Positions 7,791-14,908 of a stretch of DNA of 30,647 nucleotides are shown piece by piece. Below the pieces are notes generated by a model. That model was not told the DNA's origin, did no database searches, and saw only the letters and a program-made list of their open reading frames with translations. Location: contig CAJTVK010000043.1 of assembly GCA_910579645.1 (NCBI GenBank), positions 1 through 30,647 on the forward strand, in the 5' to 3' direction. The position numbers were made by a program, and so were the translations under genes. Position 1 is the stretch's first letter. Every line of letters begins with the position of its first letter. The DNA is from an uncultured Lachnospiraceae bacterium (GTDB lineage Bacteria > Bacillota > Clostridia > Lachnospirales > Lachnospiraceae).

Positions 7791-8543
7791 ATGGAAGGAT
7801 ATAGCATATTGCTTGTGGACGATGAGGAATTTGCATTGCAGGGGATACAGCAGGGGGTGGAGTGGGAGCGCATAGGGATTACACGGGTTTATAAGACTCA
7901 TGAAAAGAAGACGGCAATCCGTATGCTGGAAAGCTATCCCATCGATATTGTATTGACGGATATTGAGATGCCGGAAGGCTCCGGCATAGAGTTAATCCGG
8001 TGGCTGAAGGAACATCAGCCTCAGTGTGTCAGTATTTTTTATACTTGCCATGCGGATTTTTCTTATGCACAGGAGGCGGTGAAGCTGGGGGCGCTGGATT
8101 ACCTGCTGAAGCCTGTTCCCTATGACGAATTGGAAAATATTCTCCGAAAAGCCGTGAAGATATCGGCCGAGCACCGGAAAGGGAAGAAGCTTGCGGAGAT
8201 TTTCGAGGAGAAAGCGGAGAATCCGGATTCGGCCATTGACATAGTGAAGCAATATATTTCGGAGAATATTTCTCTGGATATACAGAGGGAGGAACTGGCC
8301 AGGCTGGTCTATCTGAATCCCGATTATCTGTCCAAGCTTTTCCGGAAGCAGGAAGGGATGACGATTGGGGAGTATATCACACAGAAGAGGATATTGTTTG
8401 CGAAGCAGCTGCTGAAGAGCACAAAGCTTTCGGTGGCGGATATCAGCCATCGGGTAGGCTTGACAGATGTTTCTTATTTTATTAAAATTTTTAGAAAGAA
8501 GGAAGGCACGACGCCGCAGCAGTATCGGGAAAAAGCAGAATAG
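7791..8543 (+). CDS. YesN-type response regulator with AraC DNA-binding domain (short form)
   Basis: Residues 1-125 form a receiver domain: acidic pair Asp-10/Asp-11, phospho-acceptor Asp-57 in IVLTDIEMP, Thr-85 and Lys-107 in YLLKPV. Residues about 150-250 form an AraC/XylS double helix-turn-helix (IDIVKQYISENISLDIQREE, then LSVADISHRVGLTDVSYFIKIFRKKEG and TPQQYR). At 250 residues it lacks the long middle region of many YesN proteins, which often exceed 500. It is co-encoded with the YesM-type kinase, 16 bases apart. The expected target is the promoter of the sugar locus near 2550. Confidence 0.9.
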   Translation: MEGYSILLVDDEEFALQGIQQGVEWERIGITRVYKTHEKKTAIRMLESYPIDIVLTDIEMPEGSGIELIRWLKEHQPQCVSIFYTCHADFSYAQEAVKLGALDYLLKPVPYDELENILRKAVKISAEHRKGKKLAEIFEEKAENPDSAIDIVKQYISENISLDIQREELARLVYLNPDYLSKLFRKQEGMTIGEYITQKRILFAKQLLKSTKLSVADISHRVGLTDVSYFIKIFRKKEGTTPQQYREKAE

Positions 8544-8634
8544 GGATTTCCTTCCCGGATGGGAAAATAGAGGCGGATGCCGTGTCGCAGAAGATATGGG
8601 CATTTTCAAGGCATAAAAAGAAAAGGAGGGTATC

Positions 8635-10626
8635 ATGCGCTATCAAAATTTATTTACCCCGTTTAAAATCGGGAAATGCGAACTGAAGAACCGGTTTGCG
8701 CTTGCCCCTATGGGGCCGCTGGGCCTGGGGGACAGTGAGGGAGGCTGGAATCAGAGGGGAATTGATTACTACACCAGAAGGGCACAGGGAGGAACCGGCC
8801 TTATTATTACAGGCGTTACTTTTTCGGACTGTAAAGTGGAAACCCAGTCCATGCCGAATGTGCCGAACAGTACATACAATCCGGTACAGTTCGTCCGTAC
8901 CAGCAGGGAAATGACGGAACGGGTCCATGCCTATGGGGCAAAAATATTTCTGATGATGTCAGGCGGCTTCGGGCGTGTCACCATCCCTACCAATTTAGGG
9001 GAGTTTCCGCCGGTGGCTCCTTCCGCGATTCCTCACCGCTGGCTGGACAAGACTTGCAGGCCGCTGGAAATAGAGGAGATTCATTCCATTGTGGAAAGCT
9101 TCGGGAAAGGGGCATACAATGCCAAACGTGCAGGGTTTGACGGGATTGAAATCCATGCAGTGCATGAAGGGTATCTGATTGACCAGTTTGCCATTTCCTT
9201 TTTCAACCTGCGCAATGACGAATATGGCGGAAGCTTGGAGAACCGCCTGCGTTTTGCCAGGGAAATCCGTGAGGAAATTGCCAAAACCTGCGGCTGGGAT
9301 TTCCCCGTTTCTTTGCGGTACAGCCCAAAGAGCATGCTGAAGGGCTGGCGGGAAGGCGCGCTTCCCGGCGAAGAGTTTGAGGAAAAGGGCCGGGATTTGG
9401 AAGAGGGCGTGGAAACGGCCAAGCTTTTGGAAAAATACGGCTATGATGCTTTGGACGTGGATGCAGGATGCTACGACGCATGGTGGTGGAATCATCCGCC
9501 GATGTATATGGAAAAGGGACCTTTCCGGACCTTTGCCAAACTGATGAAAGAGACCGTGAAGATTCCGGTGCTGATGGCGGGGCGCATGGACAATCCGGAA
9601 ATGGCTTCGGAATGCATTGCGGACGGAACCTGTGACATTATTTCCCTTGGCCGGCCGTTATTGGCAGATCCGGATTATGTTAAGAAACTCCGGACGGGGC
9701 GCGTGGAAGAAATCCGTCCCTGCATTTCCTGTCAGGAAGGCTGCATGGGGCGTATCCAGCATTATTCCATGATAAACTGTGCCGTGAATCCTCAGGCCGC
9801 GAGAGAGAGGGTGACTGCCTATGAACCTGCGGCAAAGCCTAAGAAAGTGCTTATCGTGGGCGGAGGCGTAGCCGGCTGCGAAGCGGCCCGCGTGCTGGCG
9901 GAACGGGGACATGCCCCGGAACTTTTTGAGGCTTCCGGCCGTCTGGGAGGGAATCTGATTCCGGGAGGCGCTCCTGATTTTAAAGAAGACGACATTTTGC
10001 TGGCAAAATGGTATGAGAACGAGATGAAGCGGCTGCAGGTTCCGGTAACCTTGCATACCACTGTCACAAAGGAGACGGCTTTGGACAGCAAGTACGATGC
10101 CGTTATCATTGCTACCGGATCGCGGCCGAAAATGTTCCCGCTGGGAGAGGACGACAAGGTATTTTCCGCGGAGCAGGTATTGACCGGACAGAAAGAGACG
10201 GGAGACACCGTGGCGGTAGTGGGCGGCGGCCTGGTTGGCTGTGAGACGGCATTGTGGCTTGCGAAGGAAGGGAAAAAAGTCACGATTGTGGAAGCACTGC
10301 CGAAACTGATGGCCGTGAACGGCCCTATCTGCTCGGCCAATAAGGAAATGCTGGAAAGATTGATACCGTTCCACGGAATCGAAACTGTCTGCGATGCCCG
10401 CGTGAAGAGTTTTGCAGACGGCAGGCTGACAGCCGATACCGCCGACGGGGAAAAGGTAATTCCGGCAGACAGCGTGATTCTGTCGGTAGGCTACAGCAGT
10501 GTGGCGGATTTGTATGAGGAACTGCGGTTTGAGGTACCGGAATTGTATCTGTTGGGCGATGCAAAGCAGGTTGCAAATATTATGTATGCAATATGGGATG
10601 CTTTTGAAGTGGCTAACCATATATAA
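8635..10626 (+). CDS. NADH:flavin oxidoreductase / 2,4-dienoyl-CoA reductase-type Old Yellow Enzyme
   Basis: This 663-residue enzyme has three modules. Residues 1 to about 355 are the FMN-binding OYE barrel, with HAVHEGYLIDQF (His-174, His-177) and the signature NDEYGGSLENRLRF. Cys-363, Cys-366, Cys-370 and Cys-382 (CxxCxxxCx11C) would hold a 4Fe-4S cluster. The rest has a FAD fold (VGGGVAGCEAAR, from residue 408) with an inserted NAD(P) fold (VVGGGLVGCETA, from residue 528). Relatives include FadH, trimethylamine dehydrogenase and the BaiCD/BaiH bile-acid enzymes, which reduce activated C=C bonds or oxidise amines; the substrate here is not evident. AAGGAGGG precedes the ATG. It follows the two-component genes by 91 bases. 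Confidence 0.9.
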   Translation: MRYQNLFTPFKIGKCELKNRFALAPMGPLGLGDSEGGWNQRGIDYYTRRAQGGTGLIITGVTFSDCKVETQSMPNVPNSTYNPVQFVRTSREMTERVHAYGAKIFLMMSGGFGRVTIPTNLGEFPPVAPSAIPHRWLDKTCRPLEIEEIHSIVESFGKGAYNAKRAGFDGIEIHAVHEGYLIDQFAISFFNLRNDEYGGSLENRLRFAREIREEIAKTCGWDFPVSLRYSPKSMLKGWREGALPGEEFEEKGRDLEEGVETAKLLEKYGYDALDVDAGCYDAWWWNHPPMYMEKGPFRTFAKLMKETVKIPVLMAGRMDNPEMASECIADGTCDIISLGRPLLADPDYVKKLRTGRVEEIRPCISCQEGCMGRIQHYSMINCAVNPQAARERVTAYEPAAKPKKVLIVGGGVAGCEAARVLAERGHAPELFEASGRLGGNLIPGGAPDFKEDDILLAKWYENEMKRLQVPVTLHTTVTKETALDSKYDAVIIATGSRPKMFPLGEDDKVFSAEQVLTGQKETGDTVAVVGGGLVGCETALWLAKEGKKVTIVEALPKLMAVNGPICSANKEMLERLIPFHGIETVCDARVKSFADGRLTADTADGEKVIPADSVILSVGYSSVADLYEELRFEVPELYLLGDAKQVANIMYAIWDAFEVANHI

Positions 10627-10628
10627 CA

Positions 10629-10705
10629 GCCGGCAGGGAAAAACCGGCATTTTGGCTGAGGACGGGCAAGGGGTGCGCTGCTTGGGCAGCGGGTTCCCTG
10701 CCCGT
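10629..10705 (+). terminator. Two hairpins after the flavoenzyme gene (weak terminator candidate)
   Basis: GCCGG/CCGGC (10629-10648) is followed by ATTTTGG and may be a weak terminator. A second, larger stem pairs ACGGGCA (10662-10668) with TGCCCGT (10699-10705) and contains an inner GCTGC/GCAGC stem; it is followed by A, not T, so it is not a standard terminator. Confidence 0.3.
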
Positions 10706-10734
10706 AAAAAATATTTATGTTGCTGCTGAAAGGA

Positions 10735-10762
10735 TTGGCTTCCATGATTCGTATTATATATA
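10735..10762 (+). promoter_or_regulatory. Candidate promoter of the His-rich/ECF sigma cassette
   Basis: TTGGCT (10735-10740) and TATATA (10757-10762) are 16 bases apart, about 47 bases before the ATG at 10809. This reads as a housekeeping-type promoter. An ECF-type promoter recognised by the sigma factor of the same cassette may overlap it, but its consensus is unknown. Confidence 0.35.
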
Positions 10763-10808
10763 GATAAAGAAAATATCTGCATTTCAAAAGAAGGAAAGGA
10801 GAGTAAAA

Positions 10809-11228
10809 ATGAAAAAACGTATTGCTGCGGCTTTGGCGCTGACATTGGTGGCGACTGCCATGATGCCTGCGACAGCTTTGGCGCATCACCATGGAGGCGG
10901 ACATCACGGAAGCAGGAGGCAGGCAACTTATACCGCACCTGCGCCTACATACAGCGCACCTGCTCAGACGGCTGCCGAAACGGCACCCCTTGTGGCGGAT
11001 GTCTGTCAGTGGGACGGATGCACAACAATCGGTGAGCATTGTCATGAGGAAGGGGTTATCGTTGCCCATTACTACGGAGACGGGCATGACTGGCACAGCG
11101 AATATGACCATTACTATGGGGACGGCCATGATTACCATGAGCAGTATGACCATTATTATGGGGACGGGCATGGCTGCCATGACCAGTATGACTGCTATTA
11201 CGGGGATGGGCACAGCTACCATCATTAA
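10809..11228 (+). CDS. Secreted histidine-rich tandem-repeat protein, putative metal binder
   Basis: The 139-residue protein starts with a clear signal peptide (KKR, hydrophobic core, ATALA with likely cleavage after Ala-25). The mature protein would begin HHHGGGHHG; a free N terminus with His at position 3 is the ATCUN copper/nickel site pattern. A low-complexity Ala/Pro/Thr linker follows, then a Cys/His cluster (Cys-66, Cys-71, His-77, Cys-78, His-79). Residues 87-139 are three full 14-residue repeats and one partial of the form HYYGDGHxxHxxYD. No catalytic domain is seen. It probably binds transition metals outside the cell; this is inference from composition. GGAAAGGAG precedes the ATG. 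The ECF sigma gene starts 14 bases later, so the two are almost surely co-transcribed. Confidence 0.85.
   Translation: MKKRIAAALALTLVATAMMPATALAHHHGGGHHGSRRQATYTAPAPTYSAPAQTAAETAPLVADVCQWDGCTTIGEHCHEEGVIVAHYYGDGHDWHSEYDHYYGDGHDYHEQYDHYYGDGHGCHDQYDCYYGDGHSYHH
11067..11228 (+). repeat. 42-base tandem repeat encoding HYYGDGHxxHxxYD (3.9 copies)
   Basis: Units lie at 11067-11108, 11109-11150, 11151-11192 and 11193-11228 (the last is partial and runs into the stop). Amino-acid units are HYYGDGHDWHSEYD, HYYGDGHDYHEQYD, HYYGDGHGCHDQYD and CYYGDGHSYHH. YYGDGH is invariant in all four while the xx positions and codons vary, which suggests selection on the motif and not a very recent duplication. Confidence 0.9.
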
Positions 11229-11242
11229 GCAAGGAGTATTTT

Positions 11243-11728
11243 ATGAGAAGTAACAGCGAAGCGGACAGGGCGGTGGAAAAGTATGCCGATACTGTCCGCC
11301 GCGTCTGCTTTATGCACCTGAAAAATTACAGTGACGTGGAGGATGTGTTCCAGGAGGTGTTTCTGAAATACATTCTCCATGAGGAACCTTTTGAAAGCGA
11401 TGCCCATGAAAAGGCATGGCTTATTCGGGTTACCATAAATTCCTGCAAAGATATCTTCAAAAGCTTTTTCCGGCGGAAAGTGTGTTCTTTGGAGGATATT
11501 GAGACGGAACCGTTTTACATACAGGAGGAAAATCAGGATTTGTTGGATGCAGTCTTAAAATTGCCGGACAATTATAAGAATGTCATTTATCTGTTTTATT
11601 ATGAAGGCTATACGGCAGTGGAGATAGCCCGGATTCTGAACAGGCGTGAGAATACGATTTATACATGGCTGTCCCGGGCAAAGGCAAAATTGAAAGAAGA
11701 GTTGGGGGGTGAACACTATAATGGATGA
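11243..11728 (+). CDS. ECF-family RNA polymerase sigma factor
   Basis: The 161-residue protein has only sigma regions 2 and 4. Region 2 includes the polymerase-binding stretch YSDVEDVFQEVFLKYI (about residues 29-44) and the -10-binding WLIRVTINSCKD. Region 4 holds LPDNYKNVIYLFYYEGYTAVEIARILNR and a recognition helix RRENTIYTWLSRAKAKL (about 130-150). AAGGAG lies 6 bases before the ATG. Its end overlaps the start of the anti-sigma gene by 8 bases, a typical sigma/anti-sigma arrangement. It presumably directs transcription of its own cassette and perhaps other genes when released at the membrane. Confidence 0.92.
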   Translation: MRSNSEADRAVEKYADTVRRVCFMHLKNYSDVEDVFQEVFLKYILHEEPFESDAHEKAWLIRVTINSCKDIFKSFFRRKVCSLEDIETEPFYIQEENQDLLDAVLKLPDNYKNVIYLFYYEGYTAVEIARILNRRENTIYTWLSRAKAKLKEELGGEHYNG

Positions 11729-12512
11729 GTTGAAAAAAGCATTTGACGGTATCCGCGCCGAAGACAGGCTGAAATCTTCCACGGCGGAATTTCTGGAGAA
11801 GGAAATGCGCAGGCGCAGCCTAAAGCAGAACCGTACCGCATTCCGGCGGTTTTCCGTTGCCTTTGCTTCCGCCGCAGTACTGTTTTTTTCGGGAATGTTC
11901 GCATACCGCCTTTATTTCACCCCCTTCACATATATCGATGTGGATGTGAATCCTTCCATAGAAGTGATATTGAACCGTTTTGACCGTGTCATTGATACTT
12001 ATGCCTATAACGCCGACGGCGAAGTGATACTTGGCAAGGCGGATATCAGAAATAAGAATTACAATGAGGCAATCTGTATTTTATTTGATGTCATAGCCCA
12101 AGACGGGTATGCTTTGGACGACAGCCTGATTTCCGTCACCCTTCAGACAGAGAGGCAGGAAAAAGAAAGTATCATGCTGTCAGATATTGAATCGACGGTG
12201 CGGCAGCATCACGGCACGGCACGGCTTGAGTGCTTTACAATCGGCGGGCATGTCCGGGATGCCGCCCATTGCCTGAACCTGAGTCCGGCAAAATATCTTG
12301 CCATTCAGGACTTGCTCAACGTGGATCCTACGGCTACCGTGGACAGCTGCAGGAATCATACAATCGGAGAACTGAAGGAACTGACCGAACACCATTCCGG
12401 AAGCCATCACGATGCCGCAGCGGAAGGAAGCACGGCTTCGGAAACCGAAGAAGTTACGGGAGGGGAGGGCGGACATCATGACGGCGGACATCATGGAGAC
12501 GGTCACCATTGA
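11721..12512 (+). CDS. Membrane anti-sigma factor, RsgI-like extracytoplasmic domain, His-rich tail
   Basis: The protein (263 residues) has a short cytoplasmic part (1-43, the presumed sigma-binding segment), one membrane helix (about 44-63), then YIDVDVNPSIEVILNRFDRVI, which matches the conserved domain next to the membrane in RsgI-type anti-sigma factors. The Asn-77/Pro-78 bond in VNPS corresponds to the autoproteolysis site reported for RsgI. The C terminus is histidine-rich (EHHSGSHHD, then GGHHDGGHHGDGHH). The typical RsgI carbohydrate-binding module is missing. The frame is open back to a GTG at 11709, but GGGGGGTG is best spaced from the ATG at 11721, which overlaps the sigma gene and implies translational coupling. 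I infer that metal binding outside controls release of the sigma factor. Confidence 0.8.
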   Translation: MDELKKAFDGIRAEDRLKSSTAEFLEKEMRRRSLKQNRTAFRRFSVAFASAAVLFFSGMFAYRLYFTPFTYIDVDVNPSIEVILNRFDRVIDTYAYNADGEVILGKADIRNKNYNEAICILFDVIAQDGYALDDSLISVTLQTERQEKESIMLSDIESTVRQHHGTARLECFTIGGHVRDAAHCLNLSPAKYLAIQDLLNVDPTATVDSCRNHTIGELKELTEHHSGSHHDAAAEGSTASETEEVTGGEGGHHDGGHHGDGHH

Positions 12513-12551
12513 GGGTGCCGGAAGAAGGAAACGAAAGGAGAAAGCGGGAAA

Positions 12552-14576
12552 ATGAAATTTACGGTAGAAAACCCGGATTATAAAGTAAGCCCTTATACGG
12601 GCATGGGCAGGGAGCATTGGCTGGATGCCTGTGAATTTTTATTGGAGGGCATTTTTTCCAATCTGTCCTCTGCGGAGGAACTGCCGCTGTGCCGCAGGGT
12701 GGAATTTCGGGTCAGCTATCCGTCGGAGAATAGTTCCCCTACCAAGATATATGCGGAAAAGTTTGAGGGGCTGGCAAGAAGCTTTCTGCTTGCGGCTCCT
12801 CTTTTAAGGAGCCGGCCGGACTGTGCCGTAAAGGGGATACCGGTGGCGGCGTATTATAAGGAGCAGATATTGGCGGCAGTGACAAAGGGGCATAGGAATT
12901 ATCTTTTGGACTGGGACGAACTGACGGAACTGGCAGCGGAAGGGGAGACGGCTTTCCAGCATACCTGCGAGTGCGCTTCGCTGGTGATCGGCCTTGATCA
13001 GTGCCGTTCGGTAATCTGGGATACTTATACGGAAGAAGAAAGGAAACGGATCGGGGACTATCTGACGGGCTTTGGCATAAATAGGACAGGAGCCCATAAC
13101 TGGCGGCTGTTCAATATGCTGATTTTAGGATTTTTGTATAAGGAAGGCCGGGAAATCGACGAAGGGCTGATGCGTGACCATGCCCAGAATATTCTGTCTT
13201 ATTATGCGGGAGACGGATGGTACCGGGACGGTCATCGGTTTGACTATTATACGCCTTGGGCCTTTCAGGTTTACGGGCCGCTCTGGAATGTGTGGTACGG
13301 CTATGAGAAGGAGCCGTGGATGGCCGCGAAGATAGAGCAGTATGCCAATGAAATGGCAGGTGTCTTTTCTTCCATGTTTGACCGGGACGGTCATGTGACG
13401 CTTTGGGGCAGGAGCGGCATATACCGCAACGCGGCCGCGTCCCCCTATGCTTCTGTTTTCCTGCTGAGGAACACGGAGGCGGACCCGGGGTATGCCAGAT
13501 GGGTCAATTCGGCGGCTCTGTTGCAGTTTATCGGCAGGGAAGATGTATTTGTGAATGGTGTGCCCGGCCTGGGCTTTTACGGGCAGTTCCTTCCCATGGT
13601 ACAGGATTACAGCTGCGCGGAAAGCCCTTTCTGGATAGCGAATCCCATGGTGGCGCTGACGTATCCGGAGGACCATCCTTTCTGGACGGCGGAAGAGAAC
13701 CGGGGGGACTGGGAGAACATCGGCAGCGGAATATATAGGGAAAAGCTTATGGAAGGAGCCGGGATTGCGGCTGTCAGTTTGGGCGGGAACGGAGCCTGTG
13801 AATTCCGTACGGCAAAGTGCCTGTTCGAGCCGGGAGACGGGTATATACGCTGTTATGTACGTCTTGGCTTCCACAGTCATTTTCCGTGGGAAGCTTTTGA
13901 CTACGGAGGGGCAGAGGCGATGCAGTACAGCCTTTGCCATAAAGAAGGAGAGAAACCGCTGGTGCCTAATATCGTTTTATATGGGGGGATGAAAGACGGC
14001 GTAATGTACCGGAAGGAATATTTTGACTTCCGCTATTGCTTCCAAGGGGCGGCATCCGTTTCCCTGGCCGATTTCCCGGTGCCCCACGGCATGGTCAGAG
14101 TGGACAAAATGCGTATTCACCAGGGGCCGTTTACGCTGACCATGGGCGCGTACGGATTTCCGGAGGACGTGGACGGTTCACAAATCCGGGTGGAAGAGGC
14201 GGCCCGCGGAGACGCAAAGGCAGTTATCCTGAAGAAGCCCGGCAGTCAGCTTGCGCTGGTCAGCTATGCCGGATGGGAAAAGCTGGAAGTGAAGCGGAGA
14301 GAAGGCGTCAGTCCCTTTGGCAGGCCCAGCGTCCTGGCCTACGGGAAGCTGGAAAGAAGCAGGGATTACGAATATGCCCCTTATGTGATGATATCGGCAA
14401 TTGTCAGCAAGGCGGACGATACGCCGTGGAAGGAGGAAGAACTGTTCCCTGTGGAGAAAATCTGTTATGCGGACGGGGACGGATACGGCGCTTACGGCCC
14501 GGTGACTCTGTATATGAAAGACGGACGCACCGTGACGGTGGATTATGAGAAAACGGAAGGAAAGCTGATGATTTGA
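12552..14576 (+). CDS. DUF2264 family protein, putative glycoside hydrolase
   Basis: The 674-residue protein fits the DUF2264 family: an N-terminal helical region of about 400 residues of the (alpha/alpha)-barrel kind (GINRTGAHNWRLFNMLIL, WYRDGHRFDYYTPWAFQVYG, GHVTLWGRSGIYRNAAA) and a C-terminal beta-rich region. Some members are classed by CAZy as GH154 beta-glucuronidases, as far as I recall, so it likely removes a sugar, perhaps a uronic acid, from plant or host glycans. It has no signal peptide, so it should act in the cytoplasm on imported oligosaccharide. AAAGGAG precedes the ATG by 10 bases. It lies 39 bases after the anti-sigma gene, but its function fits the sugar loci better. Confidence 0.78.
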   Translation: MKFTVENPDYKVSPYTGMGREHWLDACEFLLEGIFSNLSSAEELPLCRRVEFRVSYPSENSSPTKIYAEKFEGLARSFLLAAPLLRSRPDCAVKGIPVAAYYKEQILAAVTKGHRNYLLDWDELTELAAEGETAFQHTCECASLVIGLDQCRSVIWDTYTEEERKRIGDYLTGFGINRTGAHNWRLFNMLILGFLYKEGREIDEGLMRDHAQNILSYYAGDGWYRDGHRFDYYTPWAFQVYGPLWNVWYGYEKEPWMAAKIEQYANEMAGVFSSMFDRDGHVTLWGRSGIYRNAAASPYASVFLLRNTEADPGYARWVNSAALLQFIGREDVFVNGVPGLGFYGQFLPMVQDYSCAESPFWIANPMVALTYPEDHPFWTAEENRGDWENIGSGIYREKLMEGAGIAAVSLGGNGACEFRTAKCLFEPGDGYIRCYVRLGFHSHFPWEAFDYGGAEAMQYSLCHKEGEKPLVPNIVLYGGMKDGVMYRKEYFDFRYCFQGAASVSLADFPVPHGMVRVDKMRIHQGPFTLTMGAYGFPEDVDGSQIRVEEAARGDAKAVILKKPGSQLALVSYAGWEKLEVKRREGVSPFGRPSVLAYGKLERSRDYEYAPYVMISAIVSKADDTPWKEEELFPVEKICYADGDGYGAYGPVTLYMKDGRTVTVDYEKTEGKLMI

Positions 14577-14579
14577 TGA

Positions 14580-14618
14580 AAGGGGAGGCATGCAGGTTTC
14601 TGGTTTATGCCTCCCCTT
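14580..14618 (+). terminator. Terminator-like hairpin after the DUF2264 gene
   Basis: A 12-bp perfect stem (14580-14591 with 14607-14618, core AGGGGAGGCAT) with a 15-base loop begins 3 bases after the stop codon. The downstream tract TCCCTTG is T-poor, so termination may be partial or the hairpin may protect the mRNA end. Confidence 0.5.
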
Positions 14619-14908
14619 CCCTTGTACGCGGAATGGGGGAGTGGACGGAACGGGGAAGAAAATAGCTTTATGGCAGGAGAAGCCGAAAAGGTATTATAAC
14701 GGGGAGGGCAGGTGGGAAATTATGCATTTTGCATAAATTCTCCGCATGGCGAAGCGGGTTATCGGTCATGGGATAAAAAGTAATGCCCGGCTCTGTTTTG
14801 GAGATATGCACAATATTCACAATATTCATTGACTTTCTTTATGAAAGGTGTATAATAAAATAGATGATATTTTGTCGGAATACAGAAAAAACACAGGAGG
14901 TGGGGTAT
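14619..14908. other. Intergenic region before the first chemoreceptor
   Basis: Between the hairpin after the DUF2264 gene and the chemoreceptor start I see no gene. It holds a palindrome TTATGCA-TTT-TGCATAA (14720-14736), two overlapping CACAATATTC repeats (14809-14818 and 14818-14827) touching the -35 box, and a strong promoter. The palindrome and repeats are candidate operators with no known binder. Confidence 0.5.
14829..14856 (+). promoter_or_regulatory. Sigma-A type promoter of the chemoreceptor gene
   Basis: TTGACT (14829-14834) and TATAAT (14851-14856) with a 16-base spacer form the best promoter match in the window, 52 bases before the ATG at 14909. No sigma-D/FliA-type motif is seen, so this receptor seems to be expressed by the housekeeping sigma factor. 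Confidence 0.65.

Noticed and set aside
9658..10938. A 426-codon minus-strand frame across the flavoenzyme and His-rich gene
   Set aside because: It spans two well-supported + strand genes and their intergenic hairpins and lacks a start signal.
11067..11228. The 42-base repeats as a CRISPR-like array
   Set aside because: The repeats are in frame, contiguous with no spacers, and encode a regular peptide motif.
12513..12551. The DUF2264 gene as a fourth member of the ECF sigma cassette
   Set aside because: The gap is short, so co-transcription is possible, but the predicted role (glycan hydrolysis) does not fit the cassette and it has its own strong ribosome binding site; left as uncertain and not included in the system.
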